Of a stretch of DNA of 64,000 nucleotides, positions 20,641 to 30,260 are shown piece by piece; position 1 is the stretch's first letter, and the number at the start of each line of letters is the position of its first letter. The position numbers and the translations under genes are program-made. The notes beneath the pieces are model-generated. The model did no database searches and was not told where the DNA came from. It saw nothing but the letters and a program-made list of their open reading frames with translations. Source of the DNA: Ariolimax columbianus (taxonomy: Eukaryota; Mollusca; Gastropoda; Stylommatophora; Arionidae); contig JAVGWX010000006.1 in the NCBI GenBank assembly GCA_036924085.1, forward strand, positions 39,635,246 to 39,699,245, read 5' to 3'.

Positions 20641-20769
20641 GCTTATAGTTCAGAAAGCATTCCTTTGAAAGACAAATATAACAGCATATAGCTGCTATCT
20701 TGCAGGTAGGCTAGGGATAGCCAAGCGCAAACGAAGAAAGGCCAAAAAATGCATGCTGAATAATAATAA

Positions 20770-21900
20770 TAGCTATCCATCGCAATCGATTATACCAACA
20801 GCAATCAGACATGTTGTACTGCACCTCACCAGGGCGTTCGGAGGTGGCTGTATAGTCCAATTCTGGAACGGAAAATTCTTCCACATACGTAGCATGTCAT
20901 AATTGGACATGTGAATGTCAGTTGTTTTGTCTTTACGCAAAGTGCGTTTTTTGTTTGTTTTTTTTTTTTTTTTGGTTTTTTCATTGCTTCAATGGTCCGG
21001 CGCTCCTCAGCAAAGGAGGTGCCTCTGACGGTGGTTCTACACCATGTCTTGCGGTCCTGTGCGAGACATTCCCATTCGTTTACATCGATGCTGAAGCGTG
21101 TCAGCGATAGTTTGAGGGTCTTTGAAACGCCTCTTTTGGCCACCGGCTTGACGCAGGCCATCTTTCAGCTCACCATACATTAGTTGTTTTGGGATGCGGT
21201 TGTCTGGCATGCGCACGACGTGGCCGACACACCTGATCTGTGTCTTCTCCAACAGTGCGTGGATGCTCGGCATTTTGCCTTCATAAGGATCTCGGTGTCT
21301 GGTATCCTGTCCTGCCACTTTATTTTGAACAATCTACGGAGGGACCTTGTATGGAAGTGGTTATTTTTCCTAGCATGCCTCCTGTATACAGTCCACGTCT
21401 CACTGACATACAGAAGCGTAAGGTGCACTACAGCTCGGTAGACTTTAAGTTTCGTATCAAGCCTAAGACCCCTCCGATTCCAGACATTGTTACGCAGCCT
21501 GCCAAAGGCAACACTGGCCTTGGAGATTCTGTTACTGAATAGTTTCAGTGTTACAAGTAGTTTCCCTGGAAAGAGTGCTACCAAGGTACGTGAAGCTGTT
21601 TTCTGATTCGATGCGCTCGTTCTTCACTCTGATATCTGGGTCGCGATATGCGTCACTCGGGCCAGGCTGAAACTGCACTCTTTCTGGGTTTTTTAAAAAT
21701 TAATTGTAAAACCGAACATGTCGCAGCCTGCTGAGAACTTGTCCACATATGTTTGTATGTCTCTTTCGGTGCTGGCAGCGAGGGCACAGTCATCAGCAAA
21801 AAGCAAGTTCGAGATGGCTGTGTCCTTTACCATGCTATGTGCTCGCAGTCGCCTGAGATTGGAGAGTTTTCCGTCAGTCCTGTATTTTATTTCCACTCCG
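20770..21900 (-). pseudogene. LINE reverse transcriptase with C-terminal zinc finger, frameshifted
   Basis: Minus strand, in order: the palm core NLLFADDCALAASTERDIQ (catalytic DD at about 21790), a FGRLRNNVWNRRGL block, LYVSETWTVYRRHARK, a KIKWQDRIPDTEIL block and, after a frameshift near 21200, IRCVGHVVRMPDNRIPKQL. The protein ends with the finger CYVCGRIFRSRIGLYSHLRT near 20840-20910. A 3' tail of AAT repeats follows at 20765. This is the most complete LINE fragment of its type here, but frameshifts and a poly-T (Lys) run disable it. A SINE interrupts it at 21913. Confidence 0.85.
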
Positions 21901-21912
21901 TTTTGGTTACAA

Positions 21913-22221
21913 GTTAGGGAGCCGCGTAGCGCAGTGGGTAGCGCTCTGGCTTCGCATCTAGTGGTCCTTAGTTCATTCCCCAGTTGAGGCGGTGGTGTTT
22001 TTTCAGACCGCAGTTGCTTCCTGGTCGACCCAGTGGCTCCCTGGTCGACCCAGTGGCTCCCTGGTCGACCCAGCCTTAAATGGGTACCGGTTCAGTCCGT
22101 GAAGTAAAAGCGGCGAGGAAGAGGAGATGGCTACCGCCCTCATATAGCCGAGCCTTTGAAATGTGAGATCCCTAACACCTAACACCACTACGGTAGTAAT
22201 GCTATGGGTTACTTTACTTAC
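21913..22221 (+). mobile_element. tRNA-derived SINE, family 1, with TSD
   Basis: Full-length copy with an internal duplication of the 'cagtggctccctggtcgaccc' segment. It ends in 'gctatgggttactttacttac'. Perfect 11-bp TSD TTTGGTTACAA at 21902-21912 and 22222-22232. It inserted next to the LINE palm region at 21690-21900. Confidence 0.92.
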
Positions 22222-22232
22222 TTTGGTTACAA

Positions 22233-22842
22233 CCCTGATAGCACGTTGAATACGAAATCTCAGGCGCCCCTGCCTCCAGAACATAGTCGAACTCAACCCG
22301 CCTCATAAAGACGGCCATAGACCTGACCCTCTTGAAGCCGTTGACGTTAACTTCAGCTGACGAACGTGAAAGATGAATATATAAACATGTCGGCACTCCT
22401 CAATACCCCAAGGACCCCAAATGGGGTCTCAGACCCCAGTGTTGCGCATCACTGCACTAGATAATAGCACTTACACCTTTCTGCTATCATTCTGCAAGAG
22501 AGTACTTCTGTCCCCAAATGACCCGAGCAATTATTTTCACAGAGCACCCCCCAGGGAAAACGATGGGGGACGTTGGAGCGCGCTGTTATTCCTGGCACTG
22601 GTATTGTTTAGACTGTCTAATGGTGTTTTCATCGTTGGTGCATCTTTATTGTTCTGCTGGTTCGTACATTTGTTATCGGACGCTCTTGTTGAATTCTTCG
22701 AAGGTGATGGTGCGTATTGTTTTGCGAAGTGGGGGATCAGTTAAAAATAAACAAGGTTAGAGATTTTTTGGTAAAGAATGTGAAGTTTGGAATCTGTCTA
22801 ACACGACTGTTGCGATTCTTAGAGTGCATAATTAGGGTTTTG
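22233..22842. other. Unassigned sequence
   Basis: A stretch at 22233-22380 may continue the LINE interrupted by the SINE, but I could not align it. 22412-22744 is open for 107 codons on the + strand with a hydrophobic middle. It has no recognised domain and no splice or promoter support, so I do not call it a gene. Confidence 0.3.
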
Positions 22843-23420
22843 TTGTTTGTGGAGCTATTCTGGGGTTATGTTGTTTGTGGAGCTATTCTGGGTTTCTGTT
22901 GTTTGTGGAGCTATTCTGGGTTTCTGGTGTTTGTGGAGCTATTCTGGGGTTCTGTTGTTTGTGGAACTATTCTGGGGTTATGTTGAATGTAGAGCTATTC
23001 TGGGGTTTTGTTGTTTGTGGAGCTATTCTGGGGTTTTGTTGTTTGTGGAGCTATTCTGGGGTTTTGTTGTTTGTGGAGCTATTCTGGGGTTATGTTGTTT
23101 GCGGAGCCGTTCTGTGATTATGTTGTTAAGCTATTCTGAGGCTATGATGTTTGTGAAGCTAATCTGAGGTTATGTTGTTTGTGGAGCTATTCTGTGTTTA
23201 TGTTTGTGGAGCTGTTCTGAGGTTATGTTGTTTGTGAAGCTATTCTGGGGTTATGTTGAATGTGGAGCTATTCTGGGTTTCTGTTGTAAAGCTATTATGA
23301 GGCTATGTCGTTTGTGAAGCTATTTTGAGGTTATGTTGTTTGTGAAGCTATTCTGAGTTTATGTTGTTTGTGAAGCTATTCTGGTGTTATGTTGTTTGTG
23401 AAGCTATTCTGAGTGCTTTA
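22843..23420. repeat. Minisatellite, 28-bp unit
   Basis: About 20 units of TTGTTTGTGGAGCTATTCTG plus GGGTTATG, increasingly degenerate to the right. Three overlapping frames of 80-106 codons are repeat translations (VELFWGYVVCG and similar). 23421-23860 has no recognised feature apart from a poly-T run near 23610. Confidence 0.95.
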
Positions 23421-23869
23421 TTTTGGATTAACTGTTTTCTTGTAGCGGGCTTTCCAGAGGCACCTGGTCCCAACATACAGCACAGATAATTAGCTGACTG
23501 CAGCCAGCGAGTTATAGCTGGCTGCCTTCATCAGGATCAGGGAATCTGTACTAACTAAGACCTTATTCCGCCTAGCGATATGGGTTTCGTTCCCAAGATG
23601 GTGCGTGATTTTTTTTTTCTGCTTGAAAAGTGGCTCCGGTTTCGACCTAGCCTCAAATATTAAATACCAGAATAATATAGGAATGTAAAGACGTCATGTG
23701 TGATGCTGTCTACGTTCTCTATAGTGTACCATTGGTCAAGATAATATGGGCGTAACACCCTAGTATCAATATGTCCGTTTACCCAAACAGTATCTTGTTA
23801 TTATATGTATATCAAACTGTCCACTTATGGGTCCAGCTTCTTCATTGGAAAGAAAAGAGTCGGACAGCT

Positions 23870-24362
23870 GTCCAAAAGTATACATGTCGAAAAGGTCATG
23901 TTTTTACTGAATACCACAGACTCGATAGAGATATTGAGACGAAAGTGCAGAGGACAAACGCTGTCACTTACCAGATATCTCCACTTCTAAGACACTGAGA
24001 TTTCCCTCCAAGCAAAAAAGTAAGCGATAGATAGGATCTTCATTCCAATCATGTGCTACCCATGCCAGTCATGGGCTTTGAAATGTCTCAGAAACGAAAG
24101 TTAGCCACTTGCTAAATGCGGTGTCTACGAAAGGTCCCCATCAACATCAGAAGAGATAGAATCACAAATTTTAGTATTTTTGAAGGTTGGAACAATTCCC
24201 TGCCTATAGTATATCGAGCAACAGAGAATGAATTGGTTTCAACACATTGTGAAAATGCAAGCAGACCACATTGTCCATTCAACTTTCTACAGGAAGAAGA
24301 ACGAGAGGCAGACCGAGGAAAAGGTGAATTGACAGTGTAAACGAGATCTGCTGTGAAATGGG
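23870..24362 (+). pseudogene. LINE reverse-transcriptase tail, left half
   Basis: The + strand gives QRTNAVTYQISPLLRH, then, in shifting frames, a CYPCQSWALK block, a MRCLRKV block, a YIEQQRMNWFQHIVKMQADH-like block and a basic stretch to 24362. Same family as 9440 and 55365. The 3' end resumes at 24690 after a CR1 insertion. Confidence 0.75.
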
Positions 24363-24682
24363 GAAACAGGAACGGATAAATTAGATTATAACAAGTTGTT
24401 TTTTTCCAAATACAACCATCCACAAGAACAAGAGGGCATAGCGGCAAATTAACTAAAGAGATGTCCAGAATAGATATTAGGAAATATTTTTTTAGTCAGA
24501 GTGGTGAATGCTTGGAATGAATTGCCACAGGAGGTAGTGGAGGCAAGGACAATTAATGTATTTAAGAATAAATTGGATGTGCATTGCTTTTAGAGCAAGG
24601 TAATGTAAATGAAACTGGATGTACAGACTCTGCAGAGTCTTCTAAACCAGTATAAAGACGTTAAGTTAAGACGTTAAGCTAT
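24363..24682 (+). mobile_element. CR1-like LINE 3' end inserted in another LINE
   Basis: Matches the CR1-like 3' ends at 9950-10490 and 11071-11400: 'ggataaattagattataaca', 'acaagaacaagagggc', 'agatattaggaaatat', 'gaatgcttggaatgaattgcc' and the end 'aaaccagtataaagacgttaagttaag'. It splits the tail of the LINE at 23870. Several stops in frame. Confidence 0.8.
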
Positions 24683-24689
24683 GTCACTC

Positions 24690-24780
24690 GGACCACAAAA
24701 GAGGCGAAAGACAGATGCATACCACAACACTGGGCTACAACCCAGTAGATAATGAAACGACAAAAGAAGAAGAAGAAAAG
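24690..24780 (+). pseudogene. LINE reverse-transcriptase tail, right half, GAA-tailed
   Basis: The + strand reads KRGERQMHTTTLGYNP and a Glu-rich end from 'gaagaagaagaaaag', the same 3' end as at 5790-5985. It completes the element split at 24362. Nothing is recognised in 24781-24984. Confidence 0.7.
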
Positions 24781-24984
24781 ATCATTCAGAATTAGTTATT
24801 CATGGGCAGGGCCTCCGCATCTTGTAAAACATGTTCATATAAACACAATCACGACAAGATTGTATATATGATGTGGTATAGTCTCCCTGCAAGTAGTCCA
24901 GCTACAGTGGTGTCGCTATGTTCCTACTGGACCTAAAACATGAAGGATAATTTAATTTATCAGTGACACATGTTATCTTCTTCT

Positions 24985-25480
24985 TATTATTATTCTTGTT
25001 CTCCTTCTTCGTCTTATTCTTCACCAACTTTCGTCCTGAAAACGTCTTCGTCTTATTCTTCATCAACTTTCGTCCTGAAAAGTTCTTCGTCTTATTCTTC
25101 ACCAACTTTCGTCCTGAAAACTTCTTCGTCTTATTCTTCACCAACTTTCGTCCTGAAAACTTCTTCGTCTTATTCTTCATCAACTTTCGTCCTGAACAGT
25201 TCTTTGTCTTATTTTTCATCAACTTTCGTCCTGAAAACTTCTTCGTCTTATTCTTCACCAACTTTCGTCCTGAAAACTTCTTCGTCTTATTCTTCACCAA
25301 CTTTCGTCCTGAAAACTTCTTCGTCTTATTCTTCACCAACTTTCGTCCTGAAAACTTCTTCGTCTTATTCTTCACCAACTTTCGTCCTGAAAACTTCTTC
25401 GTCTTATTCTTCATCAAATTTCATCCTGAAAAACTTCTTCGTCTTATTCTTCATCAACTTTCGTCCTGAAAAGAACGATG
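24985..25480. repeat. Minisatellite, 39-bp unit
   Basis: About 12 units of TTCTTCGTCTTATTCTTCAC plus CAACTTTCGTCCTGAAAAC. The period is 13 codons, so all frames that lack a stop in one unit stay open through the array. Overlapping frames of 168-197 codons exist on both strands and are artefacts. It abuts family R at its right end. Confidence 0.96.
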
Positions 25481-25760
25481 TGACGCTGTGTCGTAGTTTA
25501 CAGCGAGGATACCTATCTGTCCCTTTTGGCCCGGCACATCCGTTTTCAGCACGACATTTTTGAGACCGGGTTTGTCGTCCCTCTCCTATTTGTTCTTTTA
25601 GACAAACTACACAAGTGTACCCTGGTTCAAGATTGACCAGTTGGAGGCGGAGTAGGAGGTTTGTCAGCTGTGGTTCGGTCAGCCTGATGCAATCAGTTAG
25701 CTATGAGTCGCTAGGTGGTGTTAGCTCATTCACAGAACTATATCTTCGGCCCGTCGAAGT
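25480..25760 (+). repeat. Family R dispersed repeat, forward member of an inverted pair
   Basis: Landmarks include 'gtgtcgtagtttacagcgaggatacctatctgt', 'cggcacatccgttttcagcacg' and 'ttagctatgagtcgctaggtggtgttagctcattca'. The paired reverse copy starts about 100 bp to the right. Confidence 0.7.
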
Positions 25761-25859
25761 CCATTATTTTAAATATATACGAGGGCAAGTACTCAAAAGA
25801 GATCACAAATGCCTAATTTGTTTTTCTCATCTAACTTAGATACGAACTTGGTTTCAAAC

Positions 25860-26060
25860 GCTGAGCAATCCTCGACCCACAGCTGATTGCTAGCGTCAGG
25901 GCCAGCGAACCAGACCTGTCGAGAACCTTTTATGCCTCCATGCGGTGATCCTGGATAACATGCTGCAACATAACAGACAGGCTAAGAAGTAGGGCTCGAA
26001 GAGGGACGACTAACTCGGGACTCAAAAAGAAATACAATGCGTAGATGGGTTGACTTGAAA
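25860..26060 (-). repeat. Family R dispersed repeat, reverse member of an inverted pair
   Basis: In reverse orientation: 'acagctgattgctagcgtcagggccagcgaaccag', 'gatcctggataacatgctgcaac', 'gacaggctaagaagtagggctcgaagaggga'. It matches 33600-33800 and the complement of 48070-48190. Confidence 0.75.
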
Positions 26061-26156
26061 TTGTGTCACAGAAGAGAAGTTTAAAATAATAACGTCACGC
26101 GACAACAATTGCACCTCCTGACGTCAGTTAATACAGGAAGGATCACGTGAGATTAC

Positions 26157-26211
26157 CCGATCCTGTTGTTGGTGTGAATGCCCACAATGAGTAAGTGTAC
26201 TATTTTTGTGC
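26157..26211 (-). mobile_element. Family M host copy, 3' end piece
   Basis: Contains the M 3' terminus on the + side, 'gttgttggtgtgaatgcccacaatgagtaag', and stops at TTTTTGTGC (26203-26211), where another M element inserted. The rest of this host copy resumes at 28149. Confidence 0.75.
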
Positions 26212-28148
26212 GGGGAGGAAGCCTAACGGCTGGTCAGGCAACACACACTGATCAAACATGTTAGTCAAGTTCAGGCAACACACACTGATCAAACATGTTA
26301 GTCTAGGTCAGGCAACACATACTGATCAAACATGTTAGTCAGGCAAAACATACTGATCAAACATGTTAGTCAGGCAAAACATACTGATCAAACATGTTAG
26401 TCAAGTTCAGGCAACACATACTGATCAAACATGTTAGTCAGGCAAAACATACTGATCAAACATGTTAGTCAAGTTCAGGCAACACATACTGATCAAACAT
26501 GTTAGTCAGGCAAAACATTCTGATCAAACATGTTAGTCAAGTTCAGGCAACACATACTGATCAAACATGTTAGTCAGGCAAAACATACGGATCAAACATG
26601 TTAGTCAAGTTCAGGCAACACATACTGATCAAACATGTTAGTCAGGCAACACATACTGATCAAACATGTTAGTCAGGCAAAACATACTGATAAAACATGT
26701 TAGTCAAGGTCAGGCAAAACATACTGATCAAACATGTTAGTCAGGCAACACATACTGATCAAACATGTTAGTCAGGCAACACATACCGATAAAACATGTT
26801 AGTCAAGGTCAGGCAACACATACTGATCAAACATGTTAGTCAGGGTCAAGCAAAACATACTGATCAAACATGTTAGTCAAGGTCAGGCAAAACATACTGA
26901 TCAAACATGTCAGTCATGGTCAGGCAAAACATACTGATCAAACAGGTTAGTCAGGGTCAGGCAAAACATACTGATCAAACATGTTAGTCAGGATCAGGCA
27001 GAACATACTGATCAAACATGTTAGTCAGGCAAAACATACTGATCAAACATGTTAGTCAGGCAACACATACTGATCAAACATGTTAGTCAGGCAACACATA
27101 CTGATCAAACATGTTAGTCAGGCAAAACATACTGATCAAACATGTTAGTCAGAGTCAGGCAAAACATACTGATCAAACATGTTAGTCAGGTAAAACATAC
27201 TGATCAAACTTGTTAGTCAGGTAAAACATACTGATCAGACATGTTAGTCAAGGTCAGGCAAAACATACTGATCAAACATGTTAGTCAAGGTCAGGCAACA
27301 CATACTGATCAAATATGTTAGTCAGGTAAAACATACTGATCAAACATGTTAGTCAAAGTCAGGCAACACATACTGATCAAACATGTTAGTCAAGTAAAAC
27401 ATACTGATCAGACATGTTAGTCAAGGTCAGGAAAAACATACTGATCAAAGATGTTAGTCAGGAAAAACATACTGATCAAAGATGTTAGTCAGGTAAAACA
27501 TACTGATCAAACATGTTAGTCACGGTCAGGTAAAACATACTGATCAAACATGTTAGTCAAGGTCAGGCAACACATACTGATCAAACATGTTAGTCAGGCA
27601 AAACGTACTGATCAAACATGTTAGTCAGGGTCAGGCAAAACATACTGATTAAACATGTTAGTCAGGTAAAACATACTGATCAAAGATGTTACTCAGGTAA
27701 AACATACTGATCAAACATGTTAGTCAGGGTCAGGCAAAACATACTGATCAAACATGTTAGTCAGGGTAAAGCAAAACATACTGATCAAACATGTTAGTCA
27801 GGGTCAAGCAAAACGTACTGATCAAACATGTTAGTCAAGGTCAAGCAAAACGTACTGATCAAACATGTTAGTCAAGGTCACGTAAAACATACTGATCAAA
27901 CATGTTAGTCAAGGTCAGGTAAAACATACAAAAGACCCTCACCATGGCTTCCCCGTAGCGCTCACTGGAGACAGGCTGTTTTCATGGCAACCTGACTAGC
28001 GAGGTGAGGAATCTACGTGATCCCCATAGTAGTGTTCGACACGCAGATGAAGCCAAGAATATCAGAACCGCCTGGAGCACCCTGGTCCACCTTCATCAGC
28101 GCGCTCGGGATGTGAGAAAAGCTACGGCAATTCTACAAACAGAAACGT
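26212..28148 (+). mobile_element. Family M element, copy D, inserted into another M copy
   Basis: Begins with the M 5' end GGGGAGGAAGCCTAACGGCT, runs through a 1.7-kb VNTR and then the M body in + orientation (27930-28140). It is flanked by a 9-bp direct repeat TTTTTGTGC (26203-26211 and 28149-28157), which is part of the host M sequence, so this is insertion of one M into another in opposite orientation. The 3' end departs from the standard form: after 'ctcgggatgtgagaaaagctac' it ends in 'ggcaattctacaaacagaaacg' instead of the usual last 80 bp and (CAA)n. Confidence 0.8.
26230..27930. repeat. Minisatellite, 31-37-bp unit, VNTR of M copy D
   Basis: About 50 units of GGCAAAACATACTGATCAAA plus CATGTTAGTCA, with or without a GGTCA/AGTTCA spacer. 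It is the reverse complement of the arrays at 641 and 15340. Here the palindrome CTGATCAG is mostly changed to CTGATCAAA, a change shared by nearly all units and therefore array-specific. Confidence 0.95.
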
Positions 28149-28380
28149 TTTTTGTGCATCCTGAAAAGGACGTTAAGTGGCGGGTTGGAGTAGCTTCCGT
28201 CCCATCCAAAGCATGCTGATGAAGGTGGACCGTGGTCCTCCGTGCGGTTGTGCTATGTGTGGCGCCATTTGTTTGTTGTTCACTACTACGGAGAACACTT
28301 CGACCCCCATACCCCTACCCTCGTTAGCCAGGAAGGACAACCTTTTCAGGGAAGAACCGCAAGAAAGTCAAGGTGGGGTT
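28149..28380 (-). mobile_element. Family M host copy, body piece
   Basis: Continues the host M copy from 26211: 'tgcatcctgaaaaggacgttaagtggcggg', 'gctgatgaaggtggaccgtggtcctccgtgcggttgtgctatg', 'cctcgttagccaggaagg'. Right of about 28340 it becomes too diverged to follow and no VNTR is seen. Together with 27930-28148 it forms an inverted repeat of about 200 bp. Confidence 0.7.
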
Positions 28381-28665
28381 TTTTGGTCAGTTGGGCAAGC
28401 TCTTACTAGAATTTTCTTTAAAACGTTCTGGCTAACTCGACCAGATGCAATCCCAAGTGTTGGAAAACACTCTTCCTTAAAGTGCTATTTAATCTGCTTT
28501 CGTCACGTATCTGCTTGGGACAGGCACGGGGAAGTCCAATGCACCAGAAACAATTCGCAAATAACAGCCGACAAGACAAACACAAGAAGAACATAAATCT
28601 AGGTAAATCGGTAGCAATCTTCCAATACCGTGTAAATTACGTTCGTTTAACGTGACTTTCCACAG

Positions 28666-28815
28666 TTTTGGCGTGGAGAGAAAGTGGGAGATTGGATCAA
28701 AGATAGTGTTGACAATGCTTTTAGCGTGTACGCCCCTGACGTGTCTCCTGACACTCCCAAACTTTCGTTTGCTGTTTCAAAGGCTGGCGTGGATGGGCAT
28801 TTCAGTAGACGTTAG
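28666..28815 (+). other. Unexplained short open stretch after a splice-acceptor-like site
   Basis: A good acceptor-like sequence 'gactttccacag' ends at 28665. The following frame is open for 49 codons (starts FWRGEKVGDWIKDSVDNAFS) and then reaches TAG. The composition looks protein-like, but I recognise no domain, and an overlapping frame is open for longer (28652-28987). It could be a terminal exon, a pseudogene piece or chance. 28381-28665 and 28816-28916 hold nothing else recognised. Confidence 0.15.
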
Positions 28816-28928
28816 TGTTGACGGCTGTGAAAGTGATGACATCCGTACTTCGAAAACAGTCTTGGTGACCTTCGGGTGGATACAAATGCCCATATCTCGA
28901 TTAACAATCCACAGATTATGGATTCTTT

Positions 28929-29285
28929 GTTGTTATTGTTGTTTGCGAATGCCCACAATGAGTAGGTTACTCTTTTGTGCGCCCTGACAAGGACGTTAAG
29001 TGGCGGTTTGCAGTAGCTTTCCTCACATCCCGAGCTTGCTGATGAAGGTGGACCGAGGTCCTCCAGGCGGTTGGGCTATGTATGGCTTCATCTACGTGTC
29101 ACTCACTACCTCGGGGATCACGTCGATCTCTCACCTCGTTAGTCAGGCTGACATGAAAAGAGCCCGTTTCCAGGGAGGGCTACTAGGACGCCGAGGTGCG
29201 GGTCTTGGCCAATATGTTTTGCCTGACTTTGACTAACATGTTTGATCAGCATATTTTGCCTGACCAGACGTTAGTTTTCCTCTCC
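28929..29285 (-). mobile_element. Family M element, copy E, with perfect TSD
   Basis: Compact copy. On the minus strand it runs from the 5' end (GGAGAGGAAAACTAACGTCT) through only about two VNTR units and a complete body to the 3' terminus, with a CAA-type tail (+ side 28929-28943). Perfect 12-bp TSD TATGGATTCTTT at 28917-28928 and 29286-29297. It is the clearest copy for defining the ends of the family. A 78-codon frame in the body (29000-29236) is not conserved between copies. Confidence 0.88.
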
Positions 29286-29349
29286 TATGGATTCTTTTAA
29301 ATCAGTGTTCTTAATCTTTTTATACCTGGGGCCCACTTTTACAACATTC

Positions 29350-29700
29350 ATGACCGTACATTTTCCTTACCACCCACCTTCCTTACCACCCACTTTTCTT
29401 ACAGCCCATTTTCCTTACCACCCACCTTCCTTACAGCCCATTTTCCTTACCATCCACCTTCCTTATAGTCCATTTTCCTTACCACCCATTTTCCTAACAG
29501 CCCATTTTCCTTACCGCCCACTTTCCTTACCACCCACTTTCCTTACCGCCCACTTTCCTTACAGCCCACTTTCGTTACCGCCTACTTTCCTTACCGCCCA
29601 CCTTCCTTACAGCCCACCTTCCTTACATCCCACCTTCCTTACAGCCCATTTTCCTCACTACCCACCTTCCTTACAGCCCACTTTCCTTACATCCCACTAA
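29350..29700. repeat. Minisatellite, about 16-bp unit, inside hAT-like element
   Basis: About 20 units of CCCACTTTCCTTACAG-like sequence. The sister element at 3964 has only one such segment ('ttcataccgcccactta'), so the array grew inside this copy. The 137-codon Pro/Leu/Phe frame is a repeat translation. Confidence 0.9.
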
Positions 29701-29759
29701 AATCTAAATTGAAGAAACTCCGCGATCGTCAACTGAGTCTGTCTGTTTTTGATGTTCAT

Positions 29760-30260
29760 AAATCATCGTGAAGCATGTCCTTTGTAGAACGTCGCTCCCA
29801 TCACAGCCAGTCTGAAAGAAATTCAATCGCTTATCAAATCCCCAGCCTGCTCCATAATAATGCCCAAGTATTCCTTGACATCTTGGTACCATCACCTTCT
29901 TGGTCTGCCTCTGAGACCCGGCACAATACCTTTCATTACCGTTCTCTCGGGACCGTTGTGTCTTTTGAATTTATGAACCAGTTCTCCGCTTTGCCCAACT
30001 CTTGTCTAATGTCTGTATCCTTACTTTTCTCCGTATTCTTCCTATTTTCCGTATTCTTACTTTTTCCGGTCCATCCTATTCGGAAGCCCTTACTGTAACA
30101 TGTCGACTCGAAGATCTCGATTCTCTTTCTTGAGGTTTTTTGTAACTGTTCATGTTTCACAGCCGTATGCTACCACTGGAAAAAACACAGGTCTCAACAT
30201 TGTCACTTTTCTAAGTTTGCTGGTATTCTGCCATAGTTTCCTCAGATTGTGTTTTAAATA
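29760..30260 (-). pseudogene. LINE reverse-transcriptase C-terminal fragment inside hAT-like element
   Basis: Minus strand: LRKLWQNTSKLRKVTMLRP, then VVAYGCET followed by a stop in place of Trp, a KRIEIFESTCYSK block, RIGWTGK, a DIRQELGKAENWFINS block and the C-terminal DVKEYLG-type end. Same LINE family and same position in the host transposon as 4120-4605. Confidence 0.8.

Noticed and set aside
20826..21161. A host zinc-finger gene
   Set aside because: The C2H2 motif is the known C-terminal finger of a LINE polymerase; upstream frames give the catalytic ADD and other polymerase blocks.
22421..22744. 107-codon frame with a hydrophobic segment
   Set aside because: No recognised family and no supporting signals; a single hydrophobic stretch is expected by chance in T-rich sequence.
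24902..25563. Overlapping 168-197-codon frames on both strands
   Set aside because: 39-bp tandem repeat with no stop in several frames; no non-repeat domain.
26230..27930. CRISPR-like appearance of regular repeats
   Set aside because: Units are directly adjacent without unique spacers, vary in length, and the DNA is eukaryotic; it is the VNTR of an M element.
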